DNA of 64,000 nucleotides from CAMLJR01 sp964500675. Lineage in GTDB: Bacteria > Pseudomonadota > Gammaproteobacteria > Pseudomonadales > CAMLJR01. Positions 1-8,269 of the stretch are shown here, piece after piece; position 1 is the first letter of the stretch; every line of letters begins with the position of its first letter. The notes beneath the pieces are model-generated. The model was not told where the DNA came from. It did no database searches and saw only the letters and a list, made by a program, of their open reading frames with translations. A program made the translations under genes and the position numbers. The DNA lies in the NCBI GenBank assembly GCA_964500675.1, contig CAZCNY010000011.1, forward strand, positions 42,416 through 106,415, given 5' to 3'.

Positions 1-1050
1 CTGATGCAGCCCTTCCGACAAGCGCCGTCCCTGCATCGTGCGGCCCGTATGTTCATCGATCAAAATCACTTGGTTGTCTTGCACGATGTATTCGACATCG
101 CGGTGATACAGCGAATGCGCGCGCACCGCCGAATGCACGTGATGCAGCAAACTTAAATTGCCGGCCGAATAAAGGCTATCGCCCTCGCCGAGCAAGCCAT
201 TTTTCACGAGCCACTCTTCGATCAGTTGATGGCCCTCCTCGGTGACCTCTACCTGCCGCATCTTTTCATCGATGATGTAATGGCCAGGATGGTCATCGTC
301 GATTTGCTGGCGCAAATTTGGAATCAGTTTGTTGATACGGCGATACAACTCCGAACTATCTTCGGCTGGTCCTGAAATAATCAGCGGCGTGCGCGCTTCA
401 TCGATGAGAATCGAATCAACTTCATCGACGATCGCAAAAAAGAGTCCGCGCTGAAAGCGGTCCTCTTTCGAGAACGCCATATTGTCGCGCAAATAATCGA
501 AACCGAATTCGTTGTTGGTGCCGTAGGTGATGTCGGCAGCGTAAGCGGAGCGCTTCGATTGCGGGTCCTGACCGGACAAAATCACACCGACTTCCATACC
601 GAGAAATCGATAAACCGGCGCCATCCATTCCGCATCGCGCTGCGCGAGATAATCGTTCACAGTGACAACGAATACACCTTTGCCGGCCAGGGCATTGAGA
701 TAGACGGGCAGCGTCGCCATCAACGTTTTACCTTCGCCCGTGCGCATTTCAGCGATACGGCCTTCGTGCAACGTCATGCCACCGATCATCTGTACATCGA
801 AGTGGCGCATGCCGAGCGCGCGCCGCGCAGCTTCGCGCACCGTTGCAAATGCCTCGGGCAGCAAACCGTCCAGCGTTTCGCCCTTCGCGATGCGCTGCTT
901 AAACTCGGCGGTTTTTGCGCGCAACGCAGCGTCGTCAAGGCCGCTCAGGCTCGCTTCAAAGCCACTGATAGTGGCCACGAGCTTGCCCATCCGTTTCAAT
1001 TCGCGGTCGTTTTTACTGCCGAAAACTTTTTTTAATACGTGTCCAAGCAT
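1..1050 (-). CDS. secA: SecA preprotein translocase ATPase (partial, N-terminal part)
   Basis: This is the N-terminal 350 residues of SecA, the ATPase that drives proteins through SecYEG; the gene continues past the left edge of the window. The frame stays open from ATG 1050 to base 1. It begins MLGHVLKKVFGS and carries the Walker A stretch EMRTGEGKTLMA, then TYGTNNEFGFDYLRDN and the DEVDSILIDEARTPLIISG helicase block, all hallmarks of SecA NBD1. It lies downstream of the M23 peptidase gene, separated by 131 bases that hold a candidate promoter. Nothing looks damaged. Identification is by family motifs and is essentially certain. Confidence 0.97.
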   Translation of the reverse strand, partial: MLGHVLKKVFGSKNDRELKRMGKLVATISGFEASLSGLDDAALRAKTAEFKQRIAKGETLDGLLPEAFATVREAARRALGMRHFDVQMIGGMTLHEGRIAEMRTGEGKTLMATLPVYLNALAGKGVFVVTVNDYLAQRDAEWMAPVYRFLGMEVGVILSGQDPQSKRSAYAADITYGTNNEFGFDYLRDNMAFSKEDRFQRGLFFAIVDEVDSILIDEARTPLIISGPAEDSSELYRRINKLIPNLRQQIDDDHPGHYIIDEKMRQVEVTEEGHQLIEEWLVKNGLLGEGDSLYSAGNLSLLHHVHSAVRAHSLYHRDVEYIVQDNQVILIDEHTGRTMQGRRLSEGLHQ

Positions 1051-1061
1051 GGTGTCCTACT

Positions 1062-1100
1062 GATTCGATGCTGCGGCTTTTTTCGATTCGATACCGCGAC
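1062..1100. repeat. Degenerate 23-bp tandem duplication in the secA leader
   Basis: GATTCGATGCTGCGGC (from 1062) recurs as GATTCGATACCGCGAC (from 1085), 13 of 16 bases matching at a 23-base period. It lies in the secA leader, between the candidate promoter and the start codon. It is one of several short tandem duplications in this window. Confidence 0.5.
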
Positions 1101-1129
1101 TGATGGGGCGCCCCAAAAACTGGGGTGGG

Positions 1130-1157
1130 ATCATACCGAGCGCGCGCGAAAGATCAA
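1130..1157 (-). promoter_or_regulatory. Candidate sigma70 promoter of secA
   Basis: On the minus strand TTGATC (1152-1157) is followed after 16 bases by TATGAT (1130-1135), about 80 bases before the secA ATG. This is a plausible sigma70 promoter, inferred from hexamer match only. Confidence 0.45.
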
Positions 1158-1181
1158 ATATTTGCGCGCGAATTCGGTCGA

Positions 1182-2051
1182 TCAGCGGCTGGATTGAGCG
1201 AGGTAAATATAGGGATCGACCGGGCGGCCGTGTTTATAGACCTCGAAATGCAAGTGCGTACCCGTGGCGCGCCCGGTATTGCCCATGAGCGCAATCACCT
1301 GGCCTTTTTTAACCACATCGCCCTGTTTAACGAAAATCAATTTGCTGTGCGCATAGCGGGTAAAGCAATCGTCGCCGTGATTGATTTCGATGGCGCGGCC
1401 GTAATCGCCTTTTTCACCAGCGAATGTCACTATGCCATCGGCCGCTGCGAGAATCGCTGAACCCGCGCGCCCGGAAAAATCGATACCCTGATGCATCGAG
1501 CGGCGGCCGGTGAATGGATCGACGCGCATGCCGAAATAGGAAGAGATTTCGCCGCGATACACGGGTTGCGCACCGAATAAAGCGCGGTCGCCAACTTTGC
1601 GGTTGGCAAGCAGATCCCGCAAATTATCGAGTTGCTGCTCGCGATCGTCGAGGGCTCGGGTCAAGCGATCGATGGCCGCATAGATATCCTCCGAACGCGG
1701 TGCATCGGCCTCGCCGCTTGCCGGACCGCCAATCGCAGGAAGTTTAATGGTGGGCTCCGGCATTGCACCGGCTTGCGCAATATCGGCCACGCGTTCGTTC
1801 AGCGCATCGAGCCGACCGAGGCGCGCCTCCAGCTCGGCCATACGCCGCGCCAGCATTTGCAGACGGCTGTTAGTAGCGGCGGTCGGGGTGGTGCCCTCTG
1901 GCGTACCGGATTGGTTGTGGCCGAGTGCATACCCCATCGCCAAACCCGCGCCGAGCGGCAAACCAAATACGCAAAACGACAGCAGCGCGCGCGTCCACCG
2001 ACTTAGAGTCGGCAGCGGCAACACTTTTAACTTGTCGGCAACGCGATGCAT
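1182..2051 (-). CDS. M23 family (LytM-type) murein endopeptidase, membrane anchored
   Basis: A predicted 289-residue inner-membrane protein with a periplasmic M23 metallopeptidase domain that would cleave peptidoglycan cross-links or regulate amidases. ATG 2051 gives an N-terminal membrane segment around residues 20-40 (ALLSFCVFGLPLGAGLAMGY), then a coiled-coil-like stretch (LARRMAELEARLGRLDALNE) and the C-terminal LytM domain with both zinc motifs, SMHQGIDF and GTHLHFEV, so it looks catalytically competent. Extending the frame upstream would translate through a terminator hairpin, so the shorter start is chosen. It lies between lpxC and secA, where pseudomonads also keep an M23 gene. Its physiological substrate cannot be read from sequence. 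Confidence 0.88.
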   Translation of the reverse strand: MHRVADKLKVLPLPTLSRWTRALLSFCVFGLPLGAGLAMGYALGHNQSGTPEGTTPTAATNSRLQMLARRMAELEARLGRLDALNERVADIAQAGAMPEPTIKLPAIGGPASGEADAPRSEDIYAAIDRLTRALDDREQQLDNLRDLLANRKVGDRALFGAQPVYRGEISSYFGMRVDPFTGRRSMHQGIDFSGRAGSAILAAADGIVTFAGEKGDYGRAIEINHGDDCFTRYAHSKLIFVKQGDVVKKGQVIALMGNTGRATGTHLHFEVYKHGRPVDPYIYLAQSSR

Positions 2052-2168
2052 GTTCACGGCGAGTTTAGCGATTACAGCACTAGAAAAAGGAGCGCAACTA
2101 TCGCACAAGAACCCAGCCACGGTAAACCGCGGCGGGCGGTACGACGACACGGGCCGAAACCGGAAATG

Positions 2169-2194
2169 AAAAAGCCCGGCGAGCCGGGCTTTTT
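2169..2194 (-). terminator. Rho-independent terminator after lpxC
   Basis: AAAAAGCCCGGC and GCCGGGCTTTTT form a GC-rich hairpin flanked by A and T runs, just after the lpxC stop codon. The symmetry makes it potentially bidirectional, but minus-strand use after lpxC fits the gene layout. Confidence 0.88.
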
Positions 2195-2210
2195 GGGGGG
2201 ACACTTAATG

Positions 2211-3122
2211 TCAGGCTAGCGCTGTGGTCGTACCAAATGCAACCGGCGCTTCCTTCGCGTTCTCGAACGTCACCAGCTCCCATGCTTCAGCTTCCGCAAG
2301 CAGGGCGCGCACGGCGATATTGTTAAGCGCATGACCCGATTTATACGCGCGGTATTCGCCGATCAGGCTGTGTCCGAGCAGATAAATATCGCCGATCGCG
2401 TCGAGCATTTTGTGTTTGACGAATTCATCTTCGTAGCGCAAACCGTCTTCGTTGACGATGCGGTATTCATCGACCACGACAGCGTTGTCGAGGCTACCGC
2501 CACGCACCAGACCCTTGCTGCGCAGATACTCGAACTCGTGCATAAAACCGAACGTGCGCGCACGACTGACTTCTTTAACGAAGGACGTGCTTGAAAAATC
2601 GATCTCGGCATGCGAGTTGCGATCGCGGAACACCGGGTGGTCGAAATCGATCGTGAACGACATTTTGAAACCGGCAAAGGGAAGGAAGCTGGCTTCTTTG
2701 TCGCCATCTTTAATCGTGACCGGACGCTTAATGCGAATAAAGCGTTTCGCGGCCTTTTGCTCTTCAATGCCGGCCGATTGAATCAAAAACACGAACGGCG
2801 CTGCACTGCCATCCATGATCGGCACTTCAGGCGCACTGAGATCGACATAGCAGTTATCGATACCGAGACCCGCGAACGCAGCCATCAGGTGTTCGATCGT
2901 CGATACGCGCGCATCGCCTTTTACCAACGTCGTCGAGAGCATCGTGTCGCCGACGCTGGCGGCCGTGGCGGGGATTTCCACAGCCGGACTCAAGTCGGTA
3001 CGGCGAAACACGATGCCGGTATCGGCCGGGGCTGGACGCAACGTCAAATAGACTTTTTCGCCCATGTGCAGACCCACGCCGGTGGCGCGGATCGCGTTAC
3101 GCAATGTTCGCTGTTTGATCAT
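2211..3122 (-). CDS. lpxC: UDP-3-O-acyl-N-acetylglucosamine deacetylase
   Basis: LpxC is the zinc deacetylase that performs the committed step of lipid A synthesis in the cytoplasm. The 303-residue length is typical. Zinc-ligand regions are intact: STIEHLMAAFAGLGIDN near residue 78, and HKMLDAIGDIYLLGHSLIGE in the C-terminal half with the His/Asp ligand pair and following catalytic His. The start MIKQRTLRNAIRATGVGLH matches the family. It lies downstream of ftsZ as in pseudomonads, but a terminator hairpin at 3170-3199 separates the two, so lpxC probably has its own promoter. Confidence 0.97.
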   Translation of the reverse strand: MIKQRTLRNAIRATGVGLHMGEKVYLTLRPAPADTGIVFRRTDLSPAVEIPATAASVGDTMLSTTLVKGDARVSTIEHLMAAFAGLGIDNCYVDLSAPEVPIMDGSAAPFVFLIQSAGIEEQKAAKRFIRIKRPVTIKDGDKEASFLPFAGFKMSFTIDFDHPVFRDRNSHAEIDFSSTSFVKEVSRARTFGFMHEFEYLRSKGLVRGGSLDNAVVVDEYRIVNEDGLRYEDEFVKHKMLDAIGDIYLLGHSLIGEYRAYKSGHALNNIAVRALLAEAEAWELVTFENAKEAPVAFGTTTALA

Positions 3123-3149
3123 CGAGGCTAATCGCCTTGCCTGGCCGAA

Positions 3150-3202
3150 TTAACAAGTTTGCGACTTTAATAAAATTGCAGACTTTAACAAGTCTGCAAT
3201 AG
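3150..3202. repeat. Three degenerate 17-18-bp tandem units between ftsZ and lpxC
   Basis: Three successive units can be aligned: TTAACAAGTTTGCGACT (3150-3166), TTAATAAAATTGCAGACT (3167-3184) and TTAACAAGTCTGCAATAG (3185-3202). The second and third units together create the perfect palindrome of the adjacent terminator. The repeat is AT-rich and lies in non-coding sequence. Confidence 0.6.
3170..3199 (-). terminator. Terminator hairpin between ftsZ and lpxC
   Basis: On the minus strand TTGCAGACTT-GTTA-AAGTCTGCAA is a perfect 10-bp stem with a 4-base loop, followed at once by TTTTATT. It lies about 95 bases after the ftsZ stop and before lpxC, so it should end or attenuate dcw transcription. 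Confidence 0.75.
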
Positions 3203-3293
3203 TAGCAGAAGTCACCGAACCTGTCCCGGCGCACCAAACCTCATTCCACTGCGCTGACTCCAGTTGCCGACACCGTCTCAATAACGCTGACGA

Positions 3294-4466
3294 TCAATCC
3301 GCCTGGCGACGAAGAAACGCGGGAATGTCCAGATACTCCAAATCGCGCTCAGCGGTCGGTACCGGTTTGGCGACCTCTTTCGCCACGGCAGCCGACTGTT
3401 GATTACGCATCACCGTCGGTCGATCCAAATCTTTGTACGCCACGGCAGGATCGACCACCGGCTTTTTGGTTTCTACCACTTTAAATGGCACTTCCTGAAC
3501 ACCCGCTGAAGGCGCGCCCAAACCGGTCGCCACTACGGTCACTTTTAACTCATCGCGCATTTCAGGATCGATCACTGTGCCGACCACGACCGTCGCATTG
3601 TCCGAAGCGAACTCTTCGACGGTATCGCCGACCTCCGAGAATTCACCGAGCGAGAGATCAAGACCTGCGGTGATATTGACGAGAATGCCGCGCGCGCCCT
3701 GCAGATCGATATCTTCGAGCAGCGGACTGCGGATCGCGGCTTCGGCGGCCTCGCGCGCACGATTTTCACCGCGCGCAATGCCGGTACCCATCATCGCCGA
3801 ACCCATTTCCGACATCACGGTGCGCACATCGGCAAAATCGACATTGATCATGCCGGGACGGATGATCAAATCGGCAATACCTTGCACAGCACCGAGCAGG
3901 ACATCGTTGGCGGCTTTGAACGCCGTTAGCAAGCTCGTATTTTTTCCGAGCACCGCCAACAATTTTTCGTTCGGAATGGTGATGAGCGAATCGACATGCT
4001 CCTGCAACTCCTTGATGCCTTGATCCGCGATCGCCATGCGCTTTTTACCTTCAAACGGAAATGGCTTGGTGACGACCGCGACGGTGAGAATGCCGAGCTC
4101 TTTCGCCACTTCGGCCACCACCGGCGCGCCGCCAGTGCCGGTACCGCCACCCATGCCCGCGGTGATGAAAACCATATCGGCGCCGCGCAGCACTTCGGCG
4201 ATACGATCGCGGTCTTCCAGCGCAGCCTGTCGACCCACATCGGGATTTGCCCCCGCGCCGAGCCCCTTGGTGATTCCCGAGCCCAGCTGCAGCACGGTTT
4301 TCGACACAATATCGGTCAGCGCCTGAGCATCGGTGTTAGCGCAGATAAAATCGACGCCTTCGATCGAGCTCGCGATCATGTGCTTGACAGCGTTGCCACC
4401 GCCACCACCGACGCCAACCACTTTGATCACCGCGTTTTGCGGCACGCTATCTACTAATTCAAACAT
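3294..4466 (-). CDS. ftsZ: Cell division GTPase FtsZ
   Basis: FtsZ polymerises into the Z-ring that organises septation. The 390-residue protein has the tubulin signature GGGTGTGGAPVVAEVA, the early GVGGGGGNAVKHM nucleotide loop, a polar variable linker rich in V, K and P, and the conserved C-terminal peptide DLEYLDIPAFLRRQAD that binds FtsA and ZipA. It is the last gene of the dcw cluster; 131 bases separate it from ftsA. That gap shows no hairpin, and an ftsZ promoter there or in ftsA is likely but not identifiable. Confidence 0.98.
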   Translation of the reverse strand: MFELVDSVPQNAVIKVVGVGGGGGNAVKHMIASSIEGVDFICANTDAQALTDIVSKTVLQLGSGITKGLGAGANPDVGRQAALEDRDRIAEVLRGADMVFITAGMGGGTGTGGAPVVAEVAKELGILTVAVVTKPFPFEGKKRMAIADQGIKELQEHVDSLITIPNEKLLAVLGKNTSLLTAFKAANDVLLGAVQGIADLIIRPGMINVDFADVRTVMSEMGSAMMGTGIARGENRAREAAEAAIRSPLLEDIDLQGARGILVNITAGLDLSLGEFSEVGDTVEEFASDNATVVVGTVIDPEMRDELKVTVVATGLGAPSAGVQEVPFKVVETKKPVVDPAVAYKDLDRPTVMRNQQSAAVAKEVAKPVPTAERDLEYLDIPAFLRRQAD

Positions 4467-4597
4467 GATTTTCTCCCCATTTTAATTCACAACCCGGTTA
4501 GCCCGGAACCGCGTTACGACTCGATAAAACCGTTACCGCTTGCTATTGCTACTACCGTATCCATTTCACTGCCGCATACGCTTGATCGGCGCACGCG

Positions 4598-5854
4598 TTA
4601 AAAATTGTTTTGCAACCACGTTTTAGCGCGCGTGAAAAAATTGCGGCCGCCACCGACATCGCGCACTTTGCGCTGACGCGCGCCGCCGCGAACAGTCGCG
4701 CCGCGCTGTTGCTTGATGCCGTAGTGCAGCAAGCCCACACCGGTCGAATAAATGGGATTGCGCACGATATCGGTTAGGCCCGCCGACACATGCGGCATGC
4801 CGACACGCACCGGCGTGTGAAAAATTTCTTCGGCGAGTTCGACGACGCCCTCCATGCGCGAGGTGCCGCCCGTGAGCACGATGCCGGCCGCGATCATGTC
4901 TTCGTAGCCGCTGCGGCGCAGTTCGGCCTGCACCAGCGTGAACAATTCGTCGTAGCGCGGCTCGACCACTTCGGCGAGCGCCTGCCGGCTCAAATCGCGC
5001 GGCGGACGGTCGCCGACACTCGGCACTTTGATCGTCTCGTCGGCGCGCGCAAGCTGCGTCAATGCGCACGCGTATTTGATTTTGATTTCTTCCGCGAACT
5101 GCGTCGGCGTGCGCAGCGCCATCGCGATATCGTTAGTGACTTGATCGCCCGCGATCGGTATCACACCGGTGTGACGAATCGCGCCTTCGGTGAAAATCGC
5201 AATATCGGTGGTGCCGCCGCCGATGTCGACAAGACACACGCCGAGCTCGCGTTCATCGTCGGTCAACACCGCATAACTCGATGCAAGCTGTTCGAGAATG
5301 ATGTCTTCGACTTCGAGTCCGCAGCGGCGAATGCATTTTTCGATATTCTGCGCGGCGTTCACCGCGCACGTCACAAGATGCACTTTCGCTTCGAGCCGCA
5401 CGCCCGACATACCGAGCGGTTCCTTGATGCCCTCTTGGCTATCGAGCACATATTCCTGCGGCAGCACATGCAGAATTTTTTGATCGGCGGGAATCGCTAC
5501 TGCTTGCGCGGCATCGATTACGCGTTCGAGATCGAGCGGATACACTTCGCGATCGCGCACCGCGACGATGCCATGCGAATTCAAACTGCGAATGTGGCTG
5601 CCCGCGATGCCAACATACACCGAATGAATCTGACAGCCAGCCATCAGCTCGGCTTCTTCAATGGCGCGCTGAATCGATTGCACGGTCGATTCGATATTCA
5701 CCACCACGCCTTTTTTCATACCGCGCGATGGATGCGAACCGATGCCGACGATTTCGACTTCACCGTCGTCGGTGATGGCGCCAACGATGGCCACCACTTT
5801 CGATGTGCCGATATCGAGACCGACAATCATTTTGCCGTCGTGTCCACTAGCCAT
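4598..5854 (-). CDS. ftsA: Cell division protein FtsA, actin-like Z-ring membrane anchor
   Basis: FtsA tethers FtsZ to the membrane and recruits late divisome proteins. The 418-residue protein has the actin-fold ATPase motifs GLDIGTSKVVAIVG and CLVDIGGGTTDIAIF, the SHS2 region between them, and a C-terminal amphipathic tail FFTRAKTWLQNNF that serves as membrane-targeting sequence. Its ATG overlaps the ftsQ stop by 8 bases, indicating translational coupling. Start at 5854 gives MASGHDGKMIVGLDIG; an internal ATG eight residues later is possible. Confidence 0.97.
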   Translation of the reverse strand: MASGHDGKMIVGLDIGTSKVVAIVGAITDDGEVEIVGIGSHPSRGMKKGVVVNIESTVQSIQRAIEEAELMAGCQIHSVYVGIAGSHIRSLNSHGIVAVRDREVYPLDLERVIDAAQAVAIPADQKILHVLPQEYVLDSQEGIKEPLGMSGVRLEAKVHLVTCAVNAAQNIEKCIRRCGLEVEDIILEQLASSYAVLTDDERELGVCLVDIGGGTTDIAIFTEGAIRHTGVIPIAGDQVTNDIAMALRTPTQFAEEIKIKYACALTQLARADETIKVPSVGDRPPRDLSRQALAEVVEPRYDELFTLVQAELRRSGYEDMIAAGIVLTGGTSRMEGVVELAEEIFHTPVRVGMPHVSAGLTDIVRNPIYSTGVGLLHYGIKQQRGATVRGGARQRKVRDVGGGRNFFTRAKTWLQNNF

Positions 5855-6842
5855 GCCCGCTCACCCCAGAATTTATGTGTTGGTCTTTCCCTTCACTATT
5901 TTTCCAACCGACCGCAAGCCCGTTGCCATAGCGCAAATCGATATACGCGATGCGATCCATCTGCGTGCTCAATTCGGCGCGGTACACCCGCGAAAAGCTG
6001 CGCATCTTTTTCAAAATATCGCCGGTGCCCAAGCGCAACACCACGCCGCTTTGCAAGGTTGCCGACCAGCTGCCGCGCTCATCGCTGCCGAAATCGCTCA
6101 ATGTCAATTTTTGCTCGCTCAACAAATCGCGCAATTCCGCGTAACGCTCAACCACTTCGCCCGATAAATTATCGGGGCCGTACAACAGCGGTAACTGCGA
6201 CACATCGCCGAGCGCTTGGTTTCCAGTGTCGCCGAGCGACTTATTACCCGTGTCGCCGAGCGGCTTATTATCGGTGTCGCCAAGCGACTTGGGCCGAAAT
6301 ACTTCGCCGTAGCGATTGAGCAAACCATCTTTGCCCCAGCGCGCGATCGCTTCTTGCTCGGTCACTTCAATGACGAGCTGATCGGGCCAGCGGCGCTGAA
6401 TCGACACATCGGCAATCCATGGCAATTGCAAAAGATCGGCGCGAATCGCATCGAGATCGACCGTCATGAAGCCCTTGTCGTGCAAATGCGGGCGCACGCG
6501 CTCGACCAGCAAATTGCGATCGACGTGTAACAGTGTTCCTGTCACCGCGACGCGCGACACCGGCACCGAACCGACGTAATCCAATAGCGTCCAGCCGCCG
6601 GCAAACAAACCGATAACAAGCGTCACCGCAAATACAGGCAGCGCGCGTGCACCCCATTGCCGCCACGGCAGTGCCTTGCGCTCAGTTTTTGTTTTTCTTT
6701 TCACCGAGGCATCGACAGCCGGCGCAGGTGCGCGCACGCGCTGTGCATTATTATTTTTGTGGCGCAATCCATTATTTCGCCGCAAAGGACTCGCGCCTTG
6801 CTTTTTGCCGCCACCGAATTTTTTATTTCCGAAAAAGGTCAT
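5847..6842 (-). CDS. ftsQ: Cell division protein FtsQ with an octapeptide-repeat insertion
   Basis: FtsQ is a bitopic divisome scaffold that binds FtsL/FtsB. From ATG 6842 (331 residues) there is a long basic cytoplasmic tail, one membrane helix (LPVFAVTLVIGLFAGGWTLL), a POTRA domain (VSRVAVTGTLLHVDRN to VIEVTEQEAIARWG) and the beta domain (LPLLYGPD onward). Between POTRA and beta domains sits a run of about four octapeptides of type SLGDTGNK, encoded by exact 24-bp repeats. The start is 5 bases after the murC stop; ddlB, often between them in this lineage, is missing. Confidence 0.93.
   Translation of the reverse strand: MTFFGNKKFGGGKKQGASPLRRNNGLRHKNNNAQRVRAPAPAVDASVKRKTKTERKALPWRQWGARALPVFAVTLVIGLFAGGWTLLDYVGSVPVSRVAVTGTLLHVDRNLLVERVRPHLHDKGFMTVDLDAIRADLLQLPWIADVSIQRRWPDQLVIEVTEQEAIARWGKDGLLNRYGEVFRPKSLGDTDNKPLGDTGNKSLGDTGNQALGDVSQLPLLYGPDNLSGEVVERYAELRDLLSEQKLTLSDFGSDERGSWSATLQSGVVLRLGTGDILKKMRSFSRVYRAELSTQMDRIAYIDLRYGNGLAVGWKNSEGKDQHINSGVSGHG
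6205..6293. repeat. 24-bp tandem repeat inside ftsQ (about 3.7 copies)
   Basis: Units beginning TCGCCGAGCG start at 6205, 6229, 6253 and 6277, an exact 24-base period, with small variations between copies. They encode the octapeptides LGDTDNKP, LGDTGNKS and LGDTGNQA. The reading frame is preserved, so copy-number change would alter loop length without breaking FtsQ. Confidence 0.92.
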
Positions 6843-6847
6843 GGCGC

Positions 6848-8269
6848 TCACCGCAAACCCTTGGTTGCGAGTTCGGCCGCAATCGCACCGATATTGCCGG
6901 CGCCCTGCGTGAGCACGATATCGCCCGCGCGCACGACGCTTTTCAACACGTCCGCCACCTGTTCCAATTTTTCGACGAACACCGGTTCGACTTTGCCGCG
7001 GCTGCGAATGCTGCGGCACAAGCTGCGGCTATCCGCACCTGCGATCGGCTCTTCACCGGCCGCATACACATCGAGCATGAGCAGGACATCGACCGAGGAC
7101 AATACGGCTGCAAAATCTTCATAGAGATCGCGCGTGCGCGTGTAGCGATGCGGTTGATACACCATGACGAGCCGGCGCTCGGGCCACGCTTGACGCACAC
7201 CGCTGATGGTCGCGGCAACTTCGGTCGGATGGTGGCCGTAATCATCGACCAGCGTCGCCGCACCGCCCGGCACAGCGATGTCGCCATAAATTTGAAAACG
7301 GCGGCCGACGCCTTGATAGCGCGCGAGGCCCGCGATAATTTTTTCGCTCGCAATGCCTTCATCGCTGGCGACGGCCAGCGCCGCGGTCGCGTTCAACACA
7401 TTGTGTTTGCCCGGCAGATGCAATTCGATATCGAACACTTCGCCATCGTCTTGTCTCGTTACTCGAAATTGCGATTGCATACCGCTCTTGTGCCAAGCAC
7501 TGATACGAAAATCGGCATCGTCGCTGAAACCGTAAGTGATCACCGAGCGGCTGATGCTCGGTATCATGTCGCGAATCACGGGATCGTCGATACAGAGCAC
7601 GGCAATGCCGTAGAACGGCAGGTTGTGTAAAAATTCGATAAACGTTTTTTTCAACACCGAAAAATCGCCGCCGTACGTGTCCATGTGATCGGCTTCGATA
7701 TTCGTCACCACGGCTACAAGCGGTTGCAAATGCAGGAACGACGCATCGCTCTCATCGGCTTCGGCGATCAGATAGCGGCTTTCGCCGAGCCGCGCATTCG
7801 AACCCGCGCTATTCACCAAACCGCCGATGACAAACGTGGGATCGAGTTCGGCTGCGGCGAACACCGTCGCGATCATCGTCGTCGTCGTGGTTTTGCCGTG
7901 CGTGCCCGCCACCGCGACACCGTGGCGATAGCGCATCAACTCGGCGAGCATTTCCGCGCGGCGCACGATCGGAATGCGCGCGTCGCGCGCCGCGATCACT
8001 TCGGGATTATTTTCACGCACCGCGCTCGATACCACGACCACATCCGCACCGCGAATATTTTCAGCGACATGGCCGATGAACACCGTTGCGCCGAGTTTTT
8101 CCAAACGCTGCGTGCTCTCGCCCGCTTTCATATCCGAGCCGGTGATTTGATAGCTCAGGTTGAGCAGCACTTCGGCGATGCCGCACATGCCGGTACCGCC
8201 GATACCGATGAAGTGAATGCGTTTGACACGACGCATCTCGGGTACGACAAAACGGCGGCGCTCAGCCAT
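6848..8269 (-). CDS. murC: UDP-N-acetylmuramate--L-alanine ligase
   Basis: MurC adds L-alanine to UDP-MurNAc, the first peptide-stem step. The 473-residue protein shows the Rossmann motif IHFIGIGGTGMCGIAEVL, the ATP loop VAGTHGKTTTTTM and YGHHPTEVAATI in the ligase C-terminal domain. ATG 8269 overlaps the murG stop in the 8-base arrangement ATGGCTGA, so the genes are probably translationally coupled. The frame is open further upstream, but that extension lies inside murG and is not conserved-looking. Confidence 0.96.
   Translation of the reverse strand: MAERRRFVVPEMRRVKRIHFIGIGGTGMCGIAEVLLNLSYQITGSDMKAGESTQRLEKLGATVFIGHVAENIRGADVVVVSSAVRENNPEVIAARDARIPIVRRAEMLAELMRYRHGVAVAGTHGKTTTTTMIATVFAAAELDPTFVIGGLVNSAGSNARLGESRYLIAEADESDASFLHLQPLVAVVTNIEADHMDTYGGDFSVLKKTFIEFLHNLPFYGIAVLCIDDPVIRDMIPSISRSVITYGFSDDADFRISAWHKSGMQSQFRVTRQDDGEVFDIELHLPGKHNVLNATAALAVASDEGIASEKIIAGLARYQGVGRRFQIYGDIAVPGGAATLVDDYGHHPTEVAATISGVRQAWPERRLVMVYQPHRYTRTRDLYEDFAAVLSSVDVLLMLDVYAAGEEPIAGADSRSLCRSIRSRGKVEPVFVEKLEQVADVLKSVVRAGDIVLTQGAGNIGAIAAELATKGLR

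Noticed and set aside
4467..4597. Possible tandem repeat between ftsA and ftsZ (ACCG-rich units)
   Set aside because: Units do not align convincingly at any fixed period.
4790..6319. A 509-codon open frame on the plus strand opposite ftsA and ftsQ
   Set aside because: It is antisense to well-identified genes, has the Arg/His/Ala-rich composition of a reverse-frame shadow and no recognisable motif or ribosome-binding site.
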